Origin: Pontederia crassipes
Lineage: Eukaryota; Streptophyta; Magnoliopsida; Commelinales; Pontederiaceae
DNA: 64,000 bases
Assembly: GCA_030549335.1 (NCBI GenBank)
Contig: CM060195.1
Span: 5,673,001-5,737,000, forward strand
Reading direction: 5' to 3'
This document shows, in pieces, positions 1-11,216 of the stretch (the first letter of the stretch is position 1; every line of letters starts with the position of its first letter). Both the position numbers and the translations under genes were made by a program. The notes beneath the pieces were generated by a model that made no database searches, was not told the origin of the DNA, and worked only from the letters and a program-made list of their open reading frames with translations.

Positions 1-176
1 TTCTAAGGTTGAGATGAATGAAGTCATGTCCCTATGTAATTTCGTTGGATTAGCGCATCTTTGATTGTTGATAATATTGGATGTGATCATGACGATGATG
101 TCGGATATGTCAATTCTGCTATATATCTCAACTTAACAACATTGTGATGCACCGGCTTGCTCGTGCACGCTGTCAA
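1..176. other. Leading intergenic sequence
   Basis: AT-rich sequence with no open frame or recognisable element; it ends at the candidate LTR start. Confidence 0.4.
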
Positions 177-2218
177 TGTAACACCCCATAATTTAATCGA
201 AGATAATTTGGTATTGGGTCAAATCCTCTTGACCTCTTCTATATAAAGATTTAGATCTTCTTTGTTAACATTTTTTCTCTATCTGAATTTTTGACGACTA
301 GAACTTGAGAAAGGAGGACCTGAGGAACAAGAAGAAGGAGAGGAAGGAAGAGAAGAAATATTCAAGATAAAAATGATCAAATTCCTCTCTCCCCTCTCAA
401 TGTTCTTGATTGGATTGAGAGAAATAGGAACACCTTGCTCCTATTAGGAATTTAATTGAGGGCTGCATGATTGTTTAACTAAATCTAAAAAGGGTTACAT
501 GAAATTCATATGTAAATTTATATGCTAAGCATTCATAATTTATTTTGATGTTCTTAAATGTATTGGGAAATGAAACCCTAAATCTATACGAGGGCATGAA
601 ATTGTATGATTTTATATGTTTTCTAAATGTATGAATGCTTAGAAATCATGCTTTAATATTTAGAAGATTTCATATTGATTTTCTACTATTTTCACATCAA
701 AATCTAAAATTTTGAGCTGGACATCGAGTTCTGGCACAATTGTGCCGAACTTCAGAACGACCGTGGCTGAGTAGTTGGAAGCCGACAAAATGCAAAGGCA
801 TCGTAACACCCATGATGAATTTCGTCACGACCATTACAAGCTAGGCACGGTCTGACCACTCTTGGTCACTATCGTGAGTGAGAGGCCTTCAAGAATGAGT
901 TCAAAATTGGATCACTCACAATCATTTCCATGAAAGGATGACCGTAATGATGCCTGGTATAGCCATGACACCTAGACACGATTGAGACCAACACTTAGAG
1001 AAAAAATGGTTGTTACAGGATCACGACCACGGGTGTGACCATTCTTTCACGACTGTGACTGATTGACAATGACCCTTATGCTATTTTAAACCTATTTTCA
1101 GGTATCTATACAATTTAATGACGATTGATGATTGTATATGACACATAAATATATGAAATGCATGCACAATTGTAATTAGATTAAAATATAAAGATTGAGA
1201 GACGTAACATTGATTGACGATTGCAAACATAATGAACCCAATTAAAAATACTATTACTTGTCCCCCTTCAACTCATCGTTAGGAAATAATTGTGCCCTTC
1301 ACCTTGTGTGTAAATATTTTCTTCGACAAATAACTATGTCATGTACTTTGGTGTAAGTATTTCCTTAAGGTATAATTGTATCTTACCAGTAATAATATGT
1401 ATATTTCTAGTTGCCTTCATGTGATGAGTGACTTGACTCCAAGGCCTAGTTAGCCTACTGTGAGGGCAACGACAAGATTATTCAATTACTGTAAAATCAA
1501 AGTGTGTTACTGTACTGACTGAACTATAAAGACCGATGTCCACAAAAGTGGAGTCCAATGAATTATAAAATAACTCCGTGGAAGTTTATTAAGGCAAAGT
1601 AATGATAAGTGCAAGTTACTTAATGTGCCTAATGTTATGATTGACTGATGACTAATGTTCCATACTTTAATATGTGACTAGTGTTATGATTGACTGATTA
1701 CATGTTATTCCTTGCTACTAATGATATAAAACATGTAGATCATATTGTAGGGTACATGACATACATGTATATTTTATGATATAAGACTACTTATATGAGA
1801 CATGTAGTATCGTGCTTAGGATGCGTTGCATAACATGACCTTTACATACTGTAATTGAAAAATCTTGCACTTTGAATCCGTATAGGTAATTGACATGTTA
1901 GGATGAATGGTGACTCGACTCATGATGACGAAATTGCACATGACATAATAATATATAAATTTATGAGTCATTAGATGTCCTGTCTTAGAAGTGTTTATGA
2001 ACAATGAATGTTTCCTATTTTCTATGACATTTGTTCAAATGTTTTCATTAAAATTTTTTGCTGAATTATGGATGATTTTACCCTATTTTAAATGAATAAC
2101 AGTTTTCGCTACATTATATTATGTCATTATATTATGATTAAGTGATGACGAACGAATTAACATTGTCAAATTTCCTTAATTGTCCTCAACTTTTAGGAAG
2201 GATGTTCGGGGTGTTAAA
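177..2218 (+). mobile_element. Candidate degenerate solo LTR (Ty3/gypsy-like)
   Basis: The block opens with TGTAACACCCC, a frequent start of plant gypsy LTRs, and closes with GGGGTGTTAAA, nearly its inverted complement (a normal end would read GTTACA). A TATA-like TATATAAAG lies at 240-248. The flanking 5-mers GTCAA (172-176) and GTTAA (2219-2223) match at four of five positions. There is no coding sequence, PBS or polypurine tract, which fits a solo LTR. The borders are inferred from these short signals only, so this could instead be an internal LTR-element fragment. Confidence 0.4.
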
Positions 2219-2656
2219 GTTAAAAGGAGTTTGAACTTAGGACCTGACTCTCCATTCTAAATTATATGTCTCCGTCAGAGTTTGAACTCGAAATCTCTAC
2301 ACTCTATTGTTATATCAAATTAAACTAAATATGCTATCACAATTCTAAAATATTAAGTCAAAAGGAATATCATCTTTATATCCAATCTATAATATAAAAA
2401 AATTATGAAGGAAATATGTGTGTTTGTGTATACAATAAGAACTTGGTTGGGGTTTGAATAAAGGTTATCTCGATCCTACTATGATATTATGTTAATTTGA
2501 AGTGCCATGAATAATTTTAAAGGTTTAGATTATTAAGAAGAACATTATTTTTATACTTTTAATCTTAATGATTGTTGCAGCATACTTTGTGCAAAGAGAA
2601 TTTGTGACTAGGGTTAGGAAAGTCTCATCCTTGCTAGTAGCTAGGGATTACTCAGA

Positions 2657-2790
2657 GATAACACGAATGGCAGCACGTACAATTCCCTCACCAATCAAAT
2701 TCATGTAAAGTGCTTTTCCATTATCTAAGTCGTCCTTTGTAATTCCACCTAGACAAATTACCATGGTCACCAATTTGAAGATCGCCAATC
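2657..2790 (-). pseudogene. Short unidentified coding-like fragment (3' end of a gene)
   Basis: On the minus strand a frame of about 45 codons reads LAIFKLVTMVICLGGITKD, then DDLDNGKALYMNLIGEG, then IVRAAIRVISE and a stop. The composition looks like real protein, unlike the surrounding AT-rich shadow frames. A stop codon precedes it and no start or splice acceptor was pinned down. I do not recognise the family. It may be the last piece of a decayed or retroposed gene. Confidence 0.25.
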
Positions 2791-4194
2791 ATGTGATAGC
2801 TGATTGTTGAAATTAAGTATCAGGAAAGATTTGTCTATGTATCTTTTCCTCAATGTAAATCATAATATTTAGAAGCTAAACATATTGTGATTAGTTCAGT
2901 TTAGAAGATTTGAGTTCTAAGATATATTTTTCCACAAGGGTATAATTTTCCCAGATTCGATTACATCTCTCCTTATGAAGATTTGATACGATGCATGACC
3001 TGACAACAACTTGTCTGCTCATCATATTTCAGTTTGATTTCCATGCCATACATGTCTGTCTGTTAAATTTTGAATGATCACATCCTTTTTTTTGTTCTTT
3101 TCTTTTCTTCCTGCTCTGATCTGAGAAGGGCTTGATTCCTTTGACTCCTCAGTTTGGTAAAGCTGAAGACAAGCCGGAAGCTAAAAGACATTTCACTGCA
3201 AACAAGGCTCAAAACAAGGAGACCAAATTCTGGTAGGGAAAGGAAAGAAGAAGAGAGAACTATTGCAACGTTGAAACCGATCCTTTCGATTTGGGTGTAA
3301 ATTAATCGTATAGTACACAAAATGCTGTTGATGTCTTAAAATAAAAAAAAAGGTTTCAGGAGAATGTGAGTTAGAAAGTTGGTTAAAACTCTCATGTCAC
3401 TGACCGATCTCAGTGTCCCAATAATATGACAATAATTAGCCGCGGACGACCGTATGAAAATAAAGAACAAGAAAAGAACAAGAACAAGAACAAGAAGATA
3501 CGAAGTGGAAGAGAACAGTGTCAATTTAGCCGAAAGCTATTTGGCCTACTATTTTCCTTTGAAGGCCTAATAGAAATATAGAATCTATACTTTCACAAAA
3601 TAATATTATCAGATATCACCTTAGTAATTATCTTTTTAACTAGCAATAGTCATATGTTGGTCTAGTGATAGAAGATCAAAAAATCTTTTCTTGTATCATC
3701 TGAAGTTCATCGAGCTCCGACTAATCTAGTGTATATAATAAGTCTTAAAAAGACATAATTCTATTACGCCGTGCACATGACACAACGCTATCCCGGAGTG
3801 CATTACAGATTCATTGATGCTCGGAGTTTTATGATTTTATCTCTTATCAAGCAAATGTGTTTTTCAGAAATTTGGTGTGACCTCTCATTGTGGAGGTTTA
3901 AGTCTATGTTGTTGACAGTAGACTAGTAGTTGCACATAGTTCTTTTTTTTTTTTAAATTTCATATTGCTGCTATAGGAATCATAGAAGTAGTACAGACCT
4001 AAACTAGTCTTCGGGCAGAACTACCTTTTTATTGGTATTGAGATAGGAAAGAATCTGCTTGATTGGTTAATTATGAATATACAAATAGTAACAAATATTG
4101 AAGACAACGAAGAGCATGATTGTGGTGTCGCATGGGGGACACCAGAAAACGAGGTATGAGACATGCAAACATTGCCACCTTTTTTTTGCAACCT

Positions 4195-4268
4195 TTAAAT
4201 GCTCATCAAACCAAGCTCCCCTGTGAAGCCTCTCTCTCCTCCCCCTCCCACCTCCCCCAAAAAACATC
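4195..4268 (+). promoter_or_regulatory. Pyrimidine-rich 5' leader of the HMA gene
   Basis: An AT-rich TTTAAAT near 4195 is followed by a CT-rich tract (CTCTCTCCTCCCCCTCCC) and then the ATG at 4269. CT-rich patches near start sites are common in plant promoters and leaders. No transcription start can be fixed from sequence alone. Confidence 0.35.
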
Positions 4269-5181
4269 ATGGCTCCTCTGAGAGTTGAGAAGATCAAAGG
4301 AATGAGCTTCTCCTGTGCATCTCCTTCTTCTGCAGCAATCTGCAGAAGCATAGAACACAGATCGGTCCTTCAACCTCTAAAAGCAAGAGCCAGCAATGAT
4401 GTAAACGCACCCCATGTCAACCTCAGAGACCCACAGAGAATAAAATTTAGGCCTAGCTCCAAGCTTGATACTCATAGCCAAAATGCAACTAGGAAAATTT
4501 CTGATAAGGCATCTTGTACCCACTTTGTCAGTCCTGTTGATTCTTCTCGGTACCTCCTGCACTCGTCCAGATTCAGGGTGAACGATACCGCAGCTGCCGG
4601 AGGATTTTTCGATATCCTTCCAGATCCTGAGCCGCTTCCTCCTCTTGTACCTGTTGAGCGTGCCAAGCCTCATCAACGTATCAGAAGCAATGAAGTGGCT
4701 GTTCTGAGGCCCTCGGCTTCCACCAGAAGAGCAGAAGACCAGGTAAAAACAGAATTTGTCATCCACGAGTTCTTGTTTTACTTCTCTGGTGCTTGAAAAG
4801 TGATGTTTGTTTTGATCCATGTCCAGACCGTGGTTCTGAGAGTATCACTGCACTGCAAGGGCTGCGAAGGGAAGGTGAGGAAGCACATATCCAAGATGCA
4901 AGGTGAGAGTTCTCTATAAGCATTCAGGTCTACTTCATGCTTCAGACTGTTTCTGAGAGCATAGTAATCTTTTAACTGAAGTACCAGATAAAACTTCCGC
5001 AATATGTTTGCTTTCTGACCAAGTTCATTTTGCAGGGGTGTCATCTTTCAGCATAGACATGCCGAAGAAGAAGGTGACTGTGACCGGAGACGTCACACCT
5101 TTAGGCGTCCTGAACATCATCTCCAAGGTGAAGAACGCGCAGTTCTGGTCGTCTCCCCCGCGCTACTCGGCATCATTCTGA
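4269..5181 (+). CDS. Heavy-metal-associated (HMA) domain protein, NaKR-like
   Basis: Three exons: 4269-4742, 4827-4902 and 5036-5181, with GT-AG introns, give 231 residues. The first ~158 residues are basic, Ser/Pro-rich and probably disordered. Residues ~159-225 form one HMA fold, with the metal-binding CxxC at C168-C171 (LHCKGC), the IDMPKKKVTVTG strand and a C-terminal VKNAQFWSSPP. A single HMA domain behind a long Ser-rich N-terminus ending in VKNAQFW is the pattern of the SODIUM POTASSIUM ROOT DEFECTIVE group, whose Arabidopsis member acts in phloem ion and flowering-signal transport. The metal ligand and partners cannot be read here. No CaaX box is seen, so it is not a classical HIPP. 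The ATG used is the first in frame after the CT-rich leader. Confidence 0.87.
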
Positions 5182-5689
5182 TTTGAGATGAAGTGTGGTA
5201 TAAGACTGTGAGATGCACTAAACATCTGTACAACTGATAACATGGTGTGTAAGGTAGGCTTGAATTTGGTGTAATACGAGTTTGTGATTCCATCCAAGTC
5301 CAAAAAGCTAAAAAGGAGGAAGTCCAAGTTTTAGGCTACATGATGGAAAGGCCTTAAAGTCTTGCCAGCAAGTTTTCCTGCCATAAGGTTTCAGATTTAT
5401 TAGTTTCTTTGACGATCGTTCTAAAGCTTGTGTGGTGCGGGCCTGTACTTTTCTTGTAGCACGGAAGATGGCCGGTTTCATACAATTTGCTGCCTGCCTC
5501 TATATTGTATTGATTTGTCAACTCTTACGGCAGTAAGAGGCTACTCAATGCTCAGATAGAGGTTTTCTTATGCTTTTTTACTCATATGCAACTAAGAACT
5601 ATTATTTGAGCATTGAGCAAAGAAAAAAAAATCCTAAAGCAAATGTTGCCTAACTTGATCATAAAAATGGCAAAAATATTATGAAAGCT
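5182..5689. other. 3' flank of the HMA gene
   Basis: Presumed 3' UTR and spacer up to the LINE target duplication; no additional gene seen. Confidence 0.5.
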
Positions 5690-5705
5690 TAATCATATAT
5701 TCAAC
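5690..5705. repeat. Target-site duplication of the RTE LINE (left copy)
   Basis: TAATCATATATTCAAC; the identical 16 bases recur at 8530-8545 on the other side of the element. Confidence 0.9.
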
Positions 5706-8529
5706 AACAACAACAACAACAAAACCTTATCCCACTAGGTGGGATCGGCTACATAGATCATACGACGTCATTCCGCTCTATTAGTAACCAAACCTTTCGA
5801 TATATTATTCACCAATAGATCTTGCTCTATTAGTTCGCCAAGTGTCCGCCTTGGCCTCCCTCTCCCTCTTTTAATCGGACTCAGATTATTTGATCTACTC
5901 TTCTTACTGGCGCATCTAATTATCTTCTCTGAATATGACCAAACAATCTCAAACGATTCTCTACCATTTTCTCACTAATAGGAGCCACTCCGACTCGTTC
6001 ACATATATGGTCATTCCTAATATTATCTAATCTTGTATGACCACACATCCATCTCAACATCTTCATTTCGGCTACCCCCACTTTACGTTCATGTTGTCCC
6101 TTCATAGTCCAACATTAACTACCATATAACACTGCTGGCCTTACAGCAGTACGATAGAATTTTCCTTTAACTTTATTGGGTACTTTTCTATCACAAAGAA
6201 CTCCAGTGGCTTTCCTCCACTTACACCAACCACCTTGAATTCTATGATTAACATCGTCATCAATCCCACCATCTTGTCTTACAATTGATCCTAAATATTT
6301 AAACATTGTCACTTGAAAAATTATATCCTCCTCTAGCCTAACTTTCAAATCGTCTCTAAGTTGTTTATTTGTGAAATTGCTATGCATATATTTTGTTTTA
6401 TTCCTACTTAAACGAAAACTCTTTGACTCCAACGTATTTCTTCATATTTCCAATTTTATATTAATCTCTTCTCTTGAATCCGCTAAAAGTACTATATCAT
6501 CTGCAAATAGCATGCACTTAGGTACCTCCTCTGTGATACTCTCAGTTATAGCATCGATAACTAAGTTAAATAGATACGGACTTAAAGCTGATCCTTGATG
6601 TAGGCCAATTCCTATAGAAAATTCATTTGTCTCACCTCCGGGTGTCCTAACCCTAGTCAATGCCCCATCGTACATATCTTGTATTACCTTAATATAGGCA
6701 ACACTCACCCTCTTCTTTTGCAAGGCTTTCCAAAGTACATCCATTGGTACCCGATCATACGCCTTATCTAAGTCAATGAAAACCATATGTAAGTCTCTTC
6801 TCCTACTTCGATGCTTCTCCATCATCCCCCTTAGTAAATAAATCATCTCTGTAGTGGATCTTCCTAGCATGAACCCAAATTATCTCTCGGAAATACTAGT
6901 CTCCATTCTCAATCTATGCTCAATCACTTTTTCCCATAATTTCATTGTGTGATTCATAAGTTTAATCCCTCTATAATTTGCACAATTCTGAATACCCCCT
7001 TTATTTTTGTAAATATGAACTAATGTACTTAATCTCCAATCATCAGGCATCTTTTTCGACCGTAAAATCTCATTAAATAATTTACATAACCACAACACAC
7101 ATTTTTCTCCTAAACATTTCCAAACTTCAATCGGTATACCATCCGGTCCATCGGCTTTACCATTCTCCATTTTCTTAAGAGCTTCGCTAACCTCCGAGAC
7201 TTTAATTCTACGATAAAATGACCTATTAAGCTCATATTCGCTAACTGTCAAGTCCTTCAAATCACAACGAGAACTTTCACATCCATCATTAAATAGCTTA
7301 TAGAAATACTCTTCCCATCTGTTCTTAATATCTCCTTCAGTAATTAAAACCTTGCCAACTTCATTTTTTATGCATCTTACTTGATCCAAATCTCTCGACT
7401 CCTTCTCTTTATTTCTTGCAATCTTGTAAATCCTTTGTTCACCAGCCTTTGTCCCTAACTCCTTATAAAACCCCTCATATGCTTTAGCACGAGCATCACT
7501 AACTGCCTTCTTAGCCTCCCTTTTCGTCAAACGATACTTTTCCCAATTGTCAGAACTATTGTCCAAGTGTATCGCCTTGAAATAATTCTTCTTATTACGC
7601 ACCTTTTCTTGGACCTCCTCATTCCACCACCAAGTCTCCTTATCTCGTGGTTCAAAACCTTTTGATTCTCCTAAAGTGACTTTAGCAACCATTTCAACCT
7701 TTTTTGCCACATTCTCCCACATGATACTAGCATCTCCTTCTAACTCCCACACATTTTTCTCTAATAACTTACTTCTAAAAGTCTCTCGCTTCTCCCCCTT
7801 TAACTGCCACCACTTGATCTTTCGATCAAAAATTGTTCGGGATTTTGGTTTTATACATTTCATTTGCATATCAAGAACTAATAATCTATGTTGTGTAGTC
7901 ACTCCATGCCCAGGAATTACTTTGCAATTAGTACATCGTCTTTTATCAGTATTTCTTGTCAAGAAAAAATCGATTTGAGACTTATGAGTTTCACTTTTGT
8001 ATGTGATTAAATATTCCTCTCTCTTTCTAAAACAAGTGTTGATAATCTTAAGATCGTATGCTAAAGAAAAATCAATAATAGTTTGTCATTCCTCATTCAA
8101 CTCCCCAAAATCAAAACCACCGTGAACCCTTGCATGTGGTCCTACCTCTTTACCAACATGTCCATTAAGGTCTCCCCCAATATAAACTTTCTCGGTTGTT
8201 GGTATACTTTCAATCAAACCCTCCATATCTGCCCAAAACTTCTCCTTGAGATGTAATTCTGCTCCTACTTGGGGTGCATATGCACTAATAATGTTCATAG
8301 TCTCCTTTCCAACAATTACTTTCACGGATATGATTCGATCCTCAATCCTTTTAACTTCCACAACATTCTTCATCCATTCTGCATCCGCGATAATACCAAC
8401 AACATTTCTTCCATTTACCTTACCTGTGTACCAAAGTTTGGAACCATTTAACCTAATCTCTTTACTTCCCTCTCCTACCCATCTAGTTTCTTACAAGCAT
8501 AAGATATTAATCTTACGCTGGTCCATTAC
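5706..8529 (-). mobile_element. 5'-truncated RTE-clade non-LTR retrotransposon (LINE)
   Basis: The element lies between perfect 16-bp target duplications. Read on the minus strand it starts inside the apurinic endonuclease domain, continues through reverse transcriptase and ends with GTAGCCGATCCCACCTAG and a TTG-repeat tail (seen as CAACAACAAC at 5703-5720). Ending in a short simple repeat rather than poly(A) is characteristic of RTE elements. Length is 2.8 kb, with only the extreme 5' end missing, as expected from incomplete reverse transcription. It inserted about 510 bp downstream of the HMA gene. Confidence 0.92.
5735..8529 (-). pseudogene. RTE LINE ORF: endonuclease plus reverse transcriptase, disrupted
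   Basis: One reading frame runs from 8529 towards the 3' end. Endonuclease motifs include a broken CLQETRW (CL-stop-ETRW), ISAYAPQVG and YIGGDLNGHVGKE; RT motifs include GPDGIP, NYRGIKL, VFIDLDKAYDRVP, GLHQGSALSPYLF and the catalytic FADD; the tail holds MLRWMCGHTR. The frame is cut by stop codons at 8491-8493, 8083-8085, 6877-6879, 6439-6441, 6112-6114 and just after 5920, and slips once near 5880-5900 before ending in VADPT. No active enzyme can be made. RTE elements normally carry this single ORF and retropose by target-primed reverse transcription. Confidence 0.9.
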
Positions 8530-8545
8530 TAATCATATATTCAAC
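8530..8545. repeat. Target-site duplication of the RTE LINE (right copy)
   Basis: TAATCATATATTCAAC, identical to 5690-5705. Confidence 0.9.
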
Positions 8546-9735
8546 ATTCAAAAATATTTTTCCAAGGTGGAACCAAGACTTCCCTAACTACATGCCCGGC
8601 GTTCCAAAAATATCAGATCATCTAGCATACAGCCTGAATGTATTAACCAACATAGCTCTCATGGTAGTGTTCTCAGCTAAGCCAAAAATATGCACAATAG
8701 AAAGTTGATGAATGATGAAGCAACTGCTGCTGCTGCTTTGTAATTTGTATTTGAAAGTTCAAAACTTATTCTTGCCTCATGTTCCAATTTTTTTCTTCAA
8801 GACAAAAGAGTTGCAGTCTCTTTTCACACAACATTGTAAATGGGAAATTAAGGAGGCAGTAAACATCTCAATTGAATCCCAGAGCAACCTAAAGATCAAC
8901 AACAGAACAACTGGGAGGATGTACTACAACCAGAGCAGAATCTCCTGCCTGCTGCTAATGCTCCAAAAACACACCACCCAAAGCCCGCCAACTAGAAGCA
9001 GCAGTTCACCTCAAAAGGATAAGATAAATTCGAGGGGGGTAAAAGGAACCAGTTCTTGCTCTCAGGAGCTGAGAGAATCCTTAGGGGGACCCTCCCCATT
9101 AGGAGGGTAAAATTTATGTTCCTAAAGAATGGACTCATTCCACCTGCTGTCTTGTGGTCATGGGACATATATTCTTTGACCTCAACAGTGCCCCAGTACC
9201 TCTGTGGCCCTGTTGCAAACTTTGCATGTCCCCCTAGTTTTTTTTTTTTAAATATCAGCAGCATGCAACTTTGTGTCTGCAACACGCTGACATTGGGGGA
9301 AGGTTCAGCCTTCCAATGTTCAAAAGCAGGAACCAAGTTAAAGGATGCAGGGAACCAGAAAATGGCACACTACCTTGTTTTGCACCTTTGAATTGTTTCA
9401 AATCGAACAAGAAGTTTGATCTTTCACTGACCAATGACCAAATTCTGATGCAAGGAGTTTTATCTTTCAACGACAGAGCTGTTTTGTTCTTTGTAGTTCT
9501 TTATTGCGATGTTTCAGGCAGATATCACTGGGATTAAATAGGGGAATCTAACCACTCCATGTATGAAGATTGTTTATGTGATTTACCAGATGCAAAGCCA
9601 TACAAAGTTTTCAGCATAAAGGAATATGCAATCCGACAGTTCCTCTGCTGCACCCGGGAGGGTTTAGGTTGATACCTAATGCAACATGGAAGGAACAACT
9701 CCACACCTGTTACTACATCATACAAGTTGCACCAC
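8546..9735. other. Intergenic region upstream of the dirigent gene
   Basis: Several overlapping open frames occur on both strands, but none shows a recognisable domain or splice pattern. The right end is the dirigent promoter. Confidence 0.5.
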
Positions 9736-9742
9736 TATATAA
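9736..9742 (+). promoter_or_regulatory. TATA box of the dirigent-domain gene
   Basis: TATATAA in the context ACCACTATATAACTATGGG, 88 bases before the ATG at 9830. With the usual ~30-base spacing, transcription would start near 9770, leaving a leader of ~60 bases. Confidence 0.6.
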
Positions 9743-9829
9743 CTATGGGAATAGCTCACACTGAGCTCAAGAAAAGAGCAACCAAAAGCCTCGCTGCATC
9801 TCACTAACTTTTGCATCCAGCTCTCGTCA

Positions 9830-10756
9830 ATGGCCAAGCACCCGAATTCCATGTTGACAGCATTTGCGCCAGCAATGTGCTTGGTGTTGTTGCTTGCCAC
9901 AATGGAATGCATCAACTCATCTCGCGTCCTCCTCGAAGGGCAGACAACTGTGGGAGCTGCACCACCGACTGCGGCACGACAATATTCTCAGGCAAACCTC
10001 GGATCCACCAACCCATCAGCCGGAGCCACCATGTCTGCACCTTCCTCGCAATCAAATGCTATCAGCCCTATGTCGAATGCTGCAGCAACCAATCCACCAT
10101 CAGCCATGACACCGTCATCAGTTGTTGCCCCTCAGCCAGCTGATCCAACAACCATCCCTGCCATAACTCCACCAGAAACCTCCCCTGCAGTGCAGCAACC
10201 GCCCGTCTCCCGCGGAGCTGCGGAAACTGATCAACTTCTGGCATTCTTCATGCACGACGTACTTGGTGCTTCTAAGGCTTCAGCTCAAGTCCATAGCGAC
10301 TCTAATGGTGTCAACACGGCCGCCGGTTACCCCGTAGGTACCGCGAAGAGCTCTCGGGCCACAGGCACCACTCAGGGCAGCCTTCCACTAGGCACGATCA
10401 CTGTGATCGATGAGGAGCTGGGGGAGGGGGAGGGGGAGGGGGAGGAGAAGGTCTCCAATGGCATCGGGAGAGCCCAGGGGTTCTATGTGGAAAGCTCAAA
10501 AGACGGAACCAATCTGACTCTGATGCTGACGGCCAGTTTCCATGGAGGCGCCAAAGGCTGCGCCGACAGCCTCAGTTTCTTCGGCGTCTATTGCACAAGT
10601 GTCGCAGAGTCCAACATCGCCATAGTTGGAGGCACAGGGAAGTACGTGAACGCCAAAGGATATGCCACCATTCGGGCAGCCCATCCAACTGGGAAGCAGA
10701 ATGCAGCTGATGATGGAGCAACAACCCTCATACATTTCTCCATCTATTTCTCCTAA
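9830..10756 (+). CDS. Dirigent-domain protein with Pro/Ala/Thr-rich linker (ESB1-like)
   Basis: Single exon, 308 residues. Residues 1-28 form a signal peptide with the core MCLVLLLATMEC, so it is secreted to the apoplast. Residues ~35-130 are a Pro/Ala/Ser/Thr linker. The dirigent domain follows, with LLAFFMHDVLGAS, LPLGTITVIDEEL, AQGFYVESSKDGTNLTL, DSLSFFGVYCTSVAESN and VGGTGKYVNAKGYATIR. Dirigent proteins steer stereoselective coupling of phenoxy radicals; the subgroup with an N-terminal extension and this C-terminal signature includes ESB1, needed for Casparian-strip lignin. A Glu/Gly insert (EELGEGEGEGEEKV) is encoded by a GGGGGA-repeat tract near 10421-10446. Its 3' end converges with UXS, 460 bp away. 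Substrate and tissue are not deducible. Confidence 0.9.
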   Translation: MAKHPNSMLTAFAPAMCLVLLLATMECINSSRVLLEGQTTVGAAPPTAARQYSQANLGSTNPSAGATMSAPSSQSNAISPMSNAAATNPPSAMTPSSVVAPQPADPTTIPAITPPETSPAVQQPPVSRGAAETDQLLAFFMHDVLGASKASAQVHSDSNGVNTAAGYPVGTAKSSRATGTTQGSLPLGTITVIDEELGEGEGEGEEKVSNGIGRAQGFYVESSKDGTNLTLMLTASFHGGAKGCADSLSFFGVYCTSVAESNIAIVGGTGKYVNAKGYATIRAAHPTGKQNAADDGATTLIHFSIYFS

Positions 10757-11216
10757 TTAGTAACGGCCATTACTGCATGACCTAATTTGAATTCTCGTAT
10801 GGATGTCATGTTTACGTATATATGAAGCTATGGATTGTTCTATGTAGTCAAGTACTCCAGGGAATGATGGTATCAGATAGTTATAAAAATGTGTCAGATG
10901 GGAACTGAAATCCAAGTGCAAAGTGTTTTTTTTCTTCCCCAAAGTTTTCGAGATATCTCAAATAACGAGGATAGGGGAGCTTTCAATTATAAGCATCAAT
11001 ACATGAAATTGGCCATAAAACCAAAGGAAAAAGAAAAGAAAGACTACAAAGGCACATAACGTCGTCTTTACAGGAAAAAAAATGTTCTGGCTCAAGAAGA
11101 CAGAAAGAATATACGGCTAAATTAATGGAAATTTGCTAAGTTATAGTTAAGACATGAATAAAATGAAATGTTGGCACACCATATGGTACAAAAACTTAGT
11201 TTCATGCTTTTAGGAG
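10757..11216. other. Convergent spacer between dirigent and UXS genes
   Basis: Holds both 3' UTRs, presumably; AT-rich, no further gene seen. Confidence 0.5.

Larger units (their letters stand above)
2219..4268. other. Intergenic region upstream of the HMA gene
   Basis: Mostly AT-rich DNA without a convincing gene. It holds a short conserved-looking reading frame on the minus strand (listed separately) and, next to the HMA start codon, a pyrimidine-rich leader. Confidence 0.5.

Noticed and set aside
8712..9537. Cluster of overlapping 80-130 codon frames upstream of the dirigent gene
   Set aside because: Present on both strands in several frames, no domain, no splice logic, no repeat signature.
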